Assembly: GCF_007989085.1 (NCBI RefSeq)
Contig: NZ_BJVJ01000047.1
Span: 1 to 49,402 of the forward strand
Direction of reading: 5' to 3'
Source: Pseudonocardia sulfidoxydans NBRC 16205
GTDB lineage: Bacteria > Actinomycetota > Actinomycetes > Mycobacteriales > Pseudonocardiaceae
DNA length: 49,402 nucleotides
Position 1 is the stretch's first letter, and the number at the start of each line of letters is the position of its first letter. This document shows, piece after piece, positions 18,373 through 25,775 of this stretch. Made by a program: the position numbers and the translations under genes. The notes below the pieces were generated by a model, which did no database searches, was not told where the DNA came from, and saw only the letters and a list, made by a program, of their open reading frames with translations.

Positions 18373-18786
18373 CTACACGCCCCGCGAGGAAACCTGGTCG
18401 ACCGCACCGGGGACCGGCTCCGCCGGATCCTGCCCGAGTGCGACGACCCGGTTGTTCTCGTCGACGTGCACGACGCGCGGCTCGTGGACGAGCAGTTCGT
18501 CTTCCTGCGCCAGCAGGTAGGACATGATGATCACCAGGTCGCCGGGCTTCACCAGGTGCGCCGCGGCACCGTTGATGCAGATGCTGCCCGATCCCGGGGC
18601 ACCGGTGATGACGTAGGTCTCGATGCGGGCGCCGTTGGTGATGTCGACGACCTGCACCTTCTCTCCCTCGACCAGGCCCGCGGCCCGGACGAGGTCCTCG
18701 TCGATGGTGATCGACCCGACGTAGTGCAGGTCGGCCTGGGTGACAGTCGCGCGGTGGATCTTGCTGCCGAGCACGGTGCGGAGCAT
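18373..18786 (-). CDS. panD: Aspartate 1-decarboxylase (PanD) in the siderophore operon
   Basis: A 137-residue pyruvoyl enzyme that converts L-aspartate to beta-alanine. The self-cleavage site is Gly24-Ser25 (HYVGSITID), with Lys9, Arg54 and Thr57 in the expected places ([16 protein letters not shown]) and the [17 protein letters not shown] segment intact, so it should be active. PanD normally feeds pantothenate synthesis beside panB/panC. Here it sits between mbtH and the aryl ligase, and NRPS-2 has a beta-amino-acid-type adenylation domain, so it probably supplies beta-alanine for the siderophore. It may be a second copy in the genome; that cannot be seen here. The ATG at 18786 lies 44 bp after mbtH. 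Confidence 0.95.
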   Translation of the reverse strand: MLRTVLGSKIHRATVTQADLHYVGSITIDEDLVRAAGLVEGEKVQVVDITNGARIETYVITGAPGSGSICINGAAAHLVKPGDLVIIMSYLLAQEDELLVHEPRVVHVDENNRVVALGQDPAEPVPGAVDQVSSRGV

Positions 18787-18830
18787 CGAACGGCCTCTCG
18801 TGTCTTCCGGACGTGGTTGCGCTGAGCGGT

Positions 18831-19070
18831 TCAGTTGTGGGCGGACTCGTGCTGCGCGATGACATCGCGCAGCGATTTCGGACGCAGGTCGGTCCAGTTC
18901 TCGTCGATCCAGGCGAGCACCTCGCGGCGCGGGCGGCCGTCCGGGCCGCCGAACGCGACGGTCCAGCCACCGGGCACCGGCTTGAACGTGGGCCAGAGCG
19001 AGTACTGCTCCTCGTGGTTCACGAGCGCGTAGAAGGTGCCCTCGTCGTCGTCGAACGGGTTCTTCGCCAT
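18831..19070 (-). CDS. mbtH: MbtH-like protein
   Basis: A 79-residue MbtH-family chaperone that binds NRPS adenylation domains and is often needed for their activity. It has the family core [33 protein letters not shown] with the conserved Trp residues, and [14 protein letters not shown]. The ATG is preceded by AAGGAGA. It is the first gene of the minus-strand operon with panD and the aryl ligase, and divergent from the ATPase gene with an iron box between. Confidence 0.96.
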   Translation of the reverse strand: MAKNPFDDDEGTFYALVNHEEQYSLWPTFKPVPGGWTVAFGGPDGRPRREVLAWIDENWTDLRPKSLRDVIAQHESAHN

Positions 19071-19228
19071 CGGCGTCTCCTTCTGTCAGGGGCGCGTGCG
19101 CTGCCGGACGCACACGTAAGAGCCCTCTGGACGGCCGGTGACGCGGGCCCGGCAGGGCGCGCCGGAGGCCGGAGGGCAGCGCGGATGTGATGTCGTGAGG
19201 CGACTCTCAGGGACGGTAACAGCCCGGG

Positions 19229-19247
19229 TTAGTTTAGGCTAAGTTTC
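19229..19247. promoter_or_regulatory. Iron box between mbtH and the siderophore-uptake ATPase gene
   Basis: TTAGTTTAGGCTAAGTTTC matches 14 of 19 consensus positions. It ends 4 bp before the ATPase GTG and lies 159 bp upstream of mbtH. It contains TAAGTT, a -10-like element 6 nt before that GTG. Confidence 0.75.
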
Positions 19248-19251
19248 ATCA

Positions 19252-20148
19252 GTGTCGCCTGTCTCACCTGAAGGATCCCGATTGCCCGACGCCCGATCGG
19301 AACCCGCGCTCCTGCCTGCCGCCCGTGGCGATGCCGCGACGACACCCACCGGGACCAGCCGTCTCCAGGTTGCCGCCGCGACCCTGGGCTACGACCGGCG
19401 GGTGATATCCGAACAGCTCACGGTGTCCATACCGGACGAGTCCTTCACCGTGATCGTCGGGCCGAACGCCTGCGGCAAGTCCACACTGCTGCGCAGCCTG
19501 TCCCGGCTGCTCAGGCCGTCGTCGGGCCAGGTCGTCCTCGACGGTGCCGACATCCACGGCTACCGGGCCAAGGAGGTCGCCCGGCGCATCGGGCTCCTGC
19601 CCCAGTCCTCCCTGGCGCCGGACGGGATCACCGTCGCCGACCTCGTCTCCCGCGGCAGGTACCCCCACCAGAAGCTGATCCGGCAGTGGGCCGAGGCCGA
19701 CGAGCGCGCAGTGCTCGACGCGATGGAGGCCACCTCTGTGCGGGAGCTGTCGACCCGGCTCGTCGACGAGCTGTCCGGCGGGCAGCGCCAACGGGTCTGG
19801 GTGGCCATGGCCCTCGCGCAGGAGACCGGCATCCTGCTGCTCGACGAGCCGACGACCTTCCTCGACATCACCCACCAGATCGAGCTGCTCGAACTCTTCA
19901 CCGACCTCCACCACGCCGGGCGGACGCTGGTCGCGGTCCTGCACGACCTCAACCACGCCGCGAGGTACGGCACCCACCTGATCGCCATGCGGGACGGCGC
20001 CGTCGTCGCCGAGGGAACCCCGTCGGACATCGTGACCGCCGACCTCGTGCACGAGGTGTTCGGGCTCCGGTGTCTGGTCGTTCCCGATCCGGTCTCCGGC
20101 ACCCCGTCGGTCGTCCCCCTGGGCCGACAGCGGGACCGAGTGTCGTGA
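19252..20148 (+). CDS. Ferric-siderophore ABC transporter ATP-binding protein
   Basis: A 298-residue FepC/FecE-type ATPase that powers import through the FecCD permease pair. Visible motifs: Walker A GPNACGKST, Q-loop LLPQSS, signature LSGGQRQRVW, Walker B ILLLDEPTTFLD and switch histidine VLHDLNHAARYG. The GTG at 19252 would be leaderless after the iron box; an in-frame TTG at 19282 has a good AAGGA 6 nt upstream and is a serious alternative, since the extra residues are not conserved family sequence. The stop overlaps the next gene, an ABC exporter half. Confidence 0.93.
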   Translation: MSPVSPEGSRLPDARSEPALLPAARGDAATTPTGTSRLQVAAATLGYDRRVISEQLTVSIPDESFTVIVGPNACGKSTLLRSLSRLLRPSSGQVVLDGADIHGYRAKEVARRIGLLPQSSLAPDGITVADLVSRGRYPHQKLIRQWAEADERAVLDAMEATSVRELSTRLVDELSGGQRQRVWVAMALAQETGILLLDEPTTFLDITHQIELLELFTDLHHAGRTLVAVLHDLNHAARYGTHLIAMRDGAVVAEGTPSDIVTADLVHEVFGLRCLVVPDPVSGTPSVVPLGRQRDRVS

Positions 20149-21851
20149 GCAGCTCGGATCGGGGCCCCGTGACCGGCGCCGCGGTGCTGCGCGCCGCCAT
20201 CGTGGAGCAGCGGCGCGACGTGGTGGTGAGCTCGCTGCTCGCGGCGGGCCAGCAGGCCGGATCAGCGCTGGTGCCGGTGCTCATCGGGGTGATCGTCGAC
20301 GTCGCGGTGACCAGCGGATCGCCCAGCCTGCTGATTCTGTGGATCGGCGTGCTCGCCGCGAACTTCGTCGTCCTGTCGTACTCCTACCGGTTCAGCGTCC
20401 GGGCGGCCGAGCGGGCCGCCGAACACGCCGAACACGATCTGCGCCTGCGGCTGACCCACCGGGTGCTGCACCCGGGTGGCGGAGCCGGCGGCGGGCGGCT
20501 GTCGGGTGAGCTGGTGAACATCTCGACGAGCGACGCCAAACGGGTCGGGACGGCGAACGTGGTGGTGCCGTTCGGTGTGGCCGCGATCATCGCGGTGCTG
20601 GTCAGCGCCGTCGTCCTGCTGACGATCTCGGTGCCGCTCGGCCTGCTCGTGCTGCTCGGCACGCCCCCCCTGCTGCTGCTGACCCACTACGCGAGCAAGC
20701 CGCTGGAGCGGCGCAGCGAGGCCGAGCAGGAGCGCGCGGCCCACGCCTCGGGCGTGGCCGCGGACCTGGTGGCCGGTCTGCGGGTGCTCAAGGGACTCGG
20801 TGCGGAGCGCACCGCGGTCCAGCGCTACCGCCACACCAGTCAGCAGTCACTGGTCGCGACCCTGCGCACCGCGAGGGCGTACGCAGCCCAGGGCGGGGTC
20901 GTGGAGACGTCGTCCGGGGTGTTCATCGCGATCGTCGCACTGGTCGGCGGCCTGCTGGCCGCGGACGGCGCGATCAGCGTCGGCCAGCTGGTCTCCACCG
21001 TGGGGTTGGCCCTGTTCCTGCAGATCCCGCTGTCCACGACCGGCTGGACGACCATCGAGTTCGCCCAGGCCCGCGCATCGGCCGCCCGGATCGCGGCAGT
21101 GCTGTCCGCACCACCGGCGGTCCCGGCCGGAGCGGGCGTCGCACCGGAACCGGTGCGCGGCGCGCTGCGGCTGCGTGGCGTGACCCAGGGGCTCCTGCAC
21201 GACGTCGACCTCGACGTGGCGCCCGGTGAGCTGCTCGGGGTCGTCTCCCCCTCCCCCGCGATCGCCCGCGCCCTGCTCGCCTGTCTGGCCCGCGAGGTCG
21301 ACCCGGAGCAGGGAACCGTAGAGCTGGACGACGTGCCGCTGGCCGCTCTCGACCCCGCCGCCGTCCGGGCCGCGGTGCTCGTCGCGACCCACGACGCTGT
21401 CCTCTTCGCCGGAACCCTGCTCGAGAACGTCACCGCTGCCGGAGCCGAGGGGGCCGCGGACATCACCGCCGCGCTCGTGGCCGCGGCTGCCGACGAGGTG
21501 GCCGACAGCCTGCCCGACGGTGTCGACAGCACCATCGGCGAGCAGGGCAGCTCGCTGTCGGGAGGGCAGCGCCAGCGGGTGGCGCTCGCCAGAGCGCTCG
21601 CCGCCGGCCGGCCGGTCCTCGTGCTCCACGACCCGACCACAGCCGTCGACTCCGTCACCGAGTCGCGGATCGCCGGCGCGCTGCGGCGCATCCGCCACGG
21701 ACGCACCACGGTGGTGGTGACGACCAGCCCCGCGCTGCTCGCCGTCACCGACCGGGTCGTCCTCCTCGACGGGGACGGGGTGCGGTGCGAGGGCCGGCAC
21801 GCCGATCTCGTCGAGTCCCATGCCGACTATCGGGAGACGGTGCTGACGTGA
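20145..21851 (+). CDS. ABC transporter half A, degenerate Walker motifs
   Basis: A 568-residue half-transporter: a six-helix membrane domain (about 20-310) and a nucleotide-binding domain (about 345-568). The ATP site is degenerate. The Walker A region reads GVVSPSPAIAR without the Lys, and the Walker B region reads VLVLHDPTT in place of a normal LLLDEAT. The signature LSGGQRQRVALARAL is intact. It should therefore pair with the next protein as a heterodimer with one working ATP site. A role in siderophore export, or in IrtAB-like import, is inferred from the cluster. GTG start overlaps the ATPase stop. Confidence 0.9.
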   Translation: MSSSDRGPVTGAAVLRAAIVEQRRDVVVSSLLAAGQQAGSALVPVLIGVIVDVAVTSGSPSLLILWIGVLAANFVVLSYSYRFSVRAAERAAEHAEHDLRLRLTHRVLHPGGGAGGGRLSGELVNISTSDAKRVGTANVVVPFGVAAIIAVLVSAVVLLTISVPLGLLVLLGTPPLLLLTHYASKPLERRSEAEQERAAHASGVAADLVAGLRVLKGLGAERTAVQRYRHTSQQSLVATLRTARAYAAQGGVVETSSGVFIAIVALVGGLLAADGAISVGQLVSTVGLALFLQIPLSTTGWTTIEFAQARASAARIAAVLSAPPAVPAGAGVAPEPVRGALRLRGVTQGLLHDVDLDVAPGELLGVVSPSPAIARALLACLAREVDPEQGTVELDDVPLAALDPAAVRAAVLVATHDAVLFAGTLLENVTAAGAEGAADITAALVAAAADEVADSLPDGVDSTIGEQGSSLSGGQRQRVALARALAAGRPVLVLHDPTTAVDSVTESRIAGALRRIRHGRTTVVVTTSPALLAVTDRVVLLDGDGVRCEGRHADLVESHADYRETVLT

Positions 21852-23635
21852 GCGACACAGTGGACACTGCGAGCCGCCTTCCGGACGACCGCGAGCTGCT
21901 CCCGGTGGCCACCGGCGCCGACACACGCGCCGCCGTCCGCCGCCTCCTGCGCCCCCATCGGTGGCGAGCCGTCGTCACGGTGGCCGTGCTGGTCGCCGGG
22001 AGCGCGGTCGCACTGCTGGTCGCCCCGCTGCTCGGGCGGATCGTCGACATCGTGGTCTCGGGCTCGGGCTCGGCCGCCGTCGTCGGCCCCGCAGTCCTCA
22101 TCGCGGTGGTCGCCGTGGTCGCGGGACTGCTCACGACCGTGGGCATGTCGCTGCTCGTCGGTCTCGGCGAGCGGCTGCTGGCCCGCCTGCGCGAGCAGTT
22201 CGTCGACCGCGCGCTCGCGCTCCCCCTGGAGCAGGTGGAGCGCGCAGGCGGCGGCGATCTGACCGCGCGCGTCACCGGAGACGTCGCCGTCGTGGGCGAA
22301 GCCGTCCGCGGCGCCGTGCCGAAGCTCGCCCGGGCCGGTATGACGATCGTGCTGACGCTGCTCGCCATGGGCGCGCTGGACTGGCGGTTCCTCGCCGTCG
22401 CGCTGCTGGCCGTCCCGATCCAGATCCACACCGCACGCTGGTACGTGCGCAACGCCGGGCCCGTCTACGCCCGGCAACGGGTCGCCGAGGGCGGGCTCCA
22501 GCAGCAGCTCCTCGACACGGTGGGCGGTGCCGCCACCGTGCGCGCGTTCCTCCTCGCCGACGACCACGTCGACCGGGTCCGCGGTCGCTCACTCACCGCC
22601 GTCGACCTCGTCCTGCGCGGGATCCGCCTGATGACCCGCTTCTACGCCCGGCTCAACCTCGCTGAGTTCGTCGGGCTGGCAGCGGTGCTCGTGACGGGAT
22701 TCCTCCTGGTCGGCAACGGCTCGGTCACCGCGGGCACGGCCACCGCTGCGGCGCTGTACTTCCACTCCCTGTTCGGGCCGATCAGCAGCGCACTCGTCAC
22801 CATCGACGAAGCGCTCTCCGCGGGGGCGAGCCTGGCCCGCATCGTCGGCGTGGCCGAGCTGCCCACACCGAACGAGCCCGAGAAGCGGGCACTGCCGGTG
22901 GACGGTTCGGTGAAGGTCGTGGACGTGCACCACGCCTACCGCGCGAACCGTCCCGTGCTGCACGGCGTCGATCTCGACATCGGGGCAGCCGAGCGGGTCG
23001 CACTCGTAGGGGCGAGCGGTGCAGGCAAGACCACGCTGGCCAAGCTCATCGCCGGGGTGCACCGGCCGAGTGGCGGATCGATCAGCCTCGGCGGCGTCGG
23101 GATCGACGAACTCGGCCCCGAGCTGGCCAGGCAGACAGTCGTTCTGGTCACCCAGGAGGTACACGTCTTCGCCGGCACCCTCGCGGACGACCTGCGGCTG
23201 GCACGCCCGGACGCCACGGAGGCGCAGCTGCGGGAGGCGCTGGCCATCGTCGATGCTCTGGAATGGGCCGACGCGCTACCCGACGGCCTCGCCACCACAG
23301 TCGGCGAGGGTGCACACTCGCTCAGCGTGACCCAGGCGCAGCAGCTCGCGCTGGCCCGGCTCGCCCTGGCCGATCCCCCGGTGGCGATCCTCGACGAAGC
23401 CACCGCTGAGGCGGGCAGCGCAGGCGCCCGCGTGCTCGAGGCCGCGGCCACCCGGGCGCTGGCCGGGCGGACCGGGCTCATGGTGGCGCACCGGATGACC
23501 CAGGCCGCGACCGCCGATCGCGTGGTCGTGCTGGACGCGGGGCGCGTCGTGGAGATCGGCCGCCATGACGAGCTGGTGGCATCCGGCGGGCGCTACGCCG
23601 CTCTGTGGGAGGCATGGTCGGCCACCAGGACCTGA
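21848..23635 (+). CDS. ABC transporter half B, degenerate signature motif
   Basis: A 595-residue partner of half A with membrane domain (about 40-330) and nucleotide-binding domain (about 360-590). Walker A (VGASGAGKTTLAKL) and Walker B with catalytic Glu (VAILDEAT) are intact, but the signature reads LSVTQAQQLALARL instead of LSGGQ, and the D-loop SALD has become AEAG. This is the exact complement of half A. In the dimer, the composite site of half B Walker motifs and half A signature is canonical and the other is dead, as in TM287/288-like heterodimers. GTG start overlaps the previous stop; it is the last gene of the siderophore block. Confidence 0.9.
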   Translation: MSDTVDTASRLPDDRELLPVATGADTRAAVRRLLRPHRWRAVVTVAVLVAGSAVALLVAPLLGRIVDIVVSGSGSAAVVGPAVLIAVVAVVAGLLTTVGMSLLVGLGERLLARLREQFVDRALALPLEQVERAGGGDLTARVTGDVAVVGEAVRGAVPKLARAGMTIVLTLLAMGALDWRFLAVALLAVPIQIHTARWYVRNAGPVYARQRVAEGGLQQQLLDTVGGAATVRAFLLADDHVDRVRGRSLTAVDLVLRGIRLMTRFYARLNLAEFVGLAAVLVTGFLLVGNGSVTAGTATAAALYFHSLFGPISSALVTIDEALSAGASLARIVGVAELPTPNEPEKRALPVDGSVKVVDVHHAYRANRPVLHGVDLDIGAAERVALVGASGAGKTTLAKLIAGVHRPSGGSISLGGVGIDELGPELARQTVVLVTQEVHVFAGTLADDLRLARPDATEAQLREALAIVDALEWADALPDGLATTVGEGAHSLSVTQAQQLALARLALADPPVAILDEATAEAGSAGARVLEAAATRALAGRTGLMVAHRMTQAATADRVVVLDAGRVVEIGRHDELVASGGRYAALWEAWSATRT

Positions 23636-23819
23636 CCCGGCGGCGACGGGACGGCCGGCCGGAAGCGCTACGGGCGAGCCGGCACAGAGGCCGCCGCAGG
23701 CCGCGGACTCGACCGTTCATGCCGAAGTAGGGCCGCCACGCCCGTGATGTCGGAGTAGGTCTCGTCGTCCGATGCCGACCGCCAGAAGGTGACTCGCATT
23801 GTGAGACACGGTCAGCGAC

Positions 23820-24050
23820 CTGTGGTGGCGTGACGAGACGCCGAGTACATCCGGCGCCGCAGCGACCGCTACCCCGGCGCGACCACCATCGAGCCGTCGT
23901 GGACTCAGGAGGCAGCGACCGACACGCGACGCATAGTGCGCGACCCGGACCCGAAGAGCTGACCGGGGGCGATCCGGATCATCGGCTACTCCGGCACGGC
24001 CGGGTTCGTCCTGACCGTGATCGCCACTGCCAGGACCCACGCCGGCGTCA
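23820..24050 (+). pseudogene. Decayed toxin-like gene (partner of the RHH reading frame)
   Basis: Coding-like sequence survives across two frames. WWRDET at 23823-23840 is followed, one base out of frame, by AEYIRRRSDRYPGATTIEPSW, then RRIVRDPDPKS, a TGA, and then GAIRIIGYSGTAGFVLTVIA. This resembles small toxin-like proteins found next to ribbon-helix-helix antitoxins, a comparison from memory. At least one frameshift and one nonsense mutation make it non-functional. The 185 bp before it hold nothing I recognise. Confidence 0.55.
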
Positions 24051-24063
24051 CCGCGCCGCGCGC

Positions 24064-24339
24064 GAGGAGTACGCCGACGAGGAAGCGGAAGCCGCGGAGC
24101 TGGAAGCCGCGCAGAACGCAGCAGCGCTCGACGTCACCCTCTCCCTGAGGATCAACCACGATCTCGACGCTGAACTGCGGCGCAGGGCAGCCGCTGAGGA
24201 GGTGTCCCCCTCCGCGCTCGTGCGGCGCCTCCTCCGCAGCGCCCTGCAGCAGAACCACAGCCCGGCACTCACCGTCGAACAGGTCGAGGAGATCGCCCGG
24301 CGCGTCGTCCGCGAGGCTTCCTGCCCCGGCGTGTCGTGA
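24064..24339 (+). CDS. Ribbon-helix-helix (CopG/Arc-like) antitoxin-like protein, start uncertain
   Basis: About 90 residues with a charged N-terminal stretch and a ribbon-helix-helix core: LDVTLSLRINHDLDAELRRR then EEVSPSALVRRLLRSALQQN. Such proteins bind operator DNA and often neutralise a toxin encoded beside them. No ATG, GTG or TTG lies close upstream in frame; the nearest in-frame candidates sit inside the decayed toxin gene, so the start may have been lost or moved. I treat it as the surviving half of a dead toxin-antitoxin pair. Confidence 0.5.
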   Translation, partial: EEYADEEAEAAELEAAQNAAALDVTLSLRINHDLDAELRRRAAAEEVSPSALVRRLLRSALQQNHSPALTVEQVEEIARRVVREASCPGVS

Positions 24340-24456
24340 CTCCGCCTCGAGGACCGGCGCCCGCACACTGAATCGGCCCGACGCGGTTGGTGTCACGAGT
24401 GGTGTCACACGCCGGGCGTCTCGTGCAGGGACCGAGCAGCACTGCCGTGAACTGGG

Positions 24457-24528
24457 TGGGCGCGGCAGGGTTCGAACCTGCGACCGCTCGGGTGTAAACC
24501 GAGTGCTCTCCCGCTGAGCTACGCGCCC
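24457..24528 (-). tRNA. tRNA-Val (anticodon TAC)
   Basis: A 72-nt cloverleaf: acceptor stem GGGCGCG/CGCGCCC, D-arm TAGCTCAGCGGGAGAGC, anticodon stem CTCGG/CCGAG around TTTACAC (anticodon TAC), T-arm GCAGGTTCGAACCCTGC. The CCA is not encoded. Its 3' end faces the siderophore region, so it may mark an island edge, but I found no repeated 3' end. Confidence 0.96.
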
Positions 24529-24555
24529 GGGACCGGCCCTCGGGCCGGTGTGCGG

Positions 24556-25014
24556 TCAGAGCGCCGCGATGGCCTTGCGCCAGCCGTCCTGGTCGCGGGC
24601 GTCGCCGGGGCCGTTGGTCTCGGCGAACTGCACGACCCCGTCCTTGTCGACGAGGAAGGTGCCGCGCAGGGCGAAGCCGGCGTCGGCGTTGAAGACGCCG
24701 TAGTCCTGCGCCACCTTGCCGTGCGGCCAGAAGTCGGCCAGCAGCGGGAACTGGTAGCCCTGCTCCTTGGCCCAGGCGCCGAGGGCGAAGGGGTGGTCGA
24801 CGGACACGGCGAGGACCTGGACGTCGTCGTTCTGGAACGCCGAGAGGTCGTCGCGCACCGAGCAGAGCTCGCCGGTGCAGACGCCGGAGAAGGCGAAGGG
24901 ATAGAACACGACGAGGACGGCCTTGTCGCCGCGGAACGACGAGAGGGTGACCTCGTCGCCGTTGCCGGACTTGAGCGTGAAGTCGGGAGCCTGCGAGCCC
25001 ACCGTGAGCGCCAT
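24556..25014 (-). CDS. ahpE: Peroxiredoxin, AhpE type
   Basis: A 152-residue thioredoxin-fold peroxidase that reduces peroxides and peroxynitrite in the cytoplasm. The peroxidatic Cys46 lies in YPFAFSGVCTGELC; Cys51 follows. Other matches to actinobacterial AhpE are GSQAPDFTLKS, LAVSVDHPFALGAWA and RGTFLVDKDGVVQF. The ATG at 25014 is preceded by GAGGAGAT. It is a single-gene unit next to tRNA-Val; 140 bp separate it from the DUF3052 gene, which also reads leftwards. Confidence 0.94.
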   Translation of the reverse strand: MALTVGSQAPDFTLKSGNGDEVTLSSFRGDKAVLVVFYPFAFSGVCTGELCSVRDDLSAFQNDDVQVLAVSVDHPFALGAWAKEQGYQFPLLADFWPHGKVAQDYGVFNADAGFALRGTFLVDKDGVVQFAETNGPGDARDQDGWRKAIAAL

Positions 25015-25154
25015 GATCAGGGATCTCCTCGGCACGTCGACGACACCGCACCCCGGTTCGGGGCGCCGCACTGCCCCCGAGCCTATGCCACCCGCGGGCG
25101 CGACCCTGCCCGTGACCCCCGTTCGTCGGGATCACGGGCGGGGTCGGCGCCGGT

Positions 25155-25589
25155 TCAGCGTCGTTGTTTGCCCTGTTTCGGGGAGGCGAGCCGGGCACCG
25201 GCCCATTCCTCGCCCACGCTCACGTTGGACGTCTGTGCGAGCCCGGCCGTCGGGGCCGCCTCGGCGATCTCACTCGGCTCCAGGTGCCCCGGGCGCCCTG
25301 TCTTGGGTGTGAGCACCCAGACCACGCCGTTGTCGGCGAGTGGACCTCTGGCGTCGACGAGGGCGTCGACGAGGTCGCCGTCGCCCTCCCTGAACCACAT
25401 GAGGACGACGTCGATGACCTCCTGGGCCTCCTCGTCGAGCAGCTCGTCGCCGCTGCGTTCCTCGACGGCGTCGCGCACCGCCTCGTCGACGTCGGAGTCC
25501 CAACCCAGTTCCTGGACGACCATGCCCGGCTCGATGCCGAGCTTGCCCGCGATGTCGGACGTACGTCCGGCATCTTCCGCGGCGACCAC
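25155..25589 (-). CDS. DUF3052 family protein
   Basis: A 144-residue actinobacterial protein of unknown function. It shows the family pattern KLGIEPGMVVQELGWDSDVDE, an acidic middle, a conserved hydrophobic stretch (VVLMWFREGDGDLVDALVD) and VVWVLTPKTGRPGHLEPSE. No catalytic residues are evident. The start GTG at 25589 follows AAGGGGG. It lies divergent from aceE, an arrangement also seen in mycobacteria, but no functional link is established. Confidence 0.85.
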   Translation of the reverse strand: MVAAEDAGRTSDIAGKLGIEPGMVVQELGWDSDVDEAVRDAVEERSGDELLDEEAQEVIDVVLMWFREGDGDLVDALVDARGPLADNGVVWVLTPKTGRPGHLEPSEIAEAAPTAGLAQTSNVSVGEEWAGARLASPKQGKQRR

Positions 25590-25630
25590 GCGCGCGCCCC
25601 CTTGTTGTCGTGTGTGGGTCGTGTCGACCC

Positions 25631-25656
25631 GTGTTTCGGATGCGGAATCCGAACAC
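25631..25656. promoter_or_regulatory. Inverted repeat in the DUF3052-aceE promoter region
   Basis: Arms TCGGAT (25636-25641) and ATCCGA (25647-25652) are flanked by GTGTT/ACAC, making a near-perfect dyad with a 5-nt centre, a shape typical of an operator. No regulator could be assigned. Confidence 0.4.
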
Positions 25657-25775
25657 GTGGGGCGTGCGCTGCGCAACCGCCGTTCCACGATCGCAGCGCG
25701 GGGGGCACGATAGGGGCTGTACGGACATGAAGAGACGCGGGCCGGCAACGACGACGGCAACGCACGACGAACGGC

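Noticed and set aside
24457..24528. tRNA-Val as an active attachment site
   Set aside because: No integrase gene and no second copy of the tRNA 3' end were found in the window.
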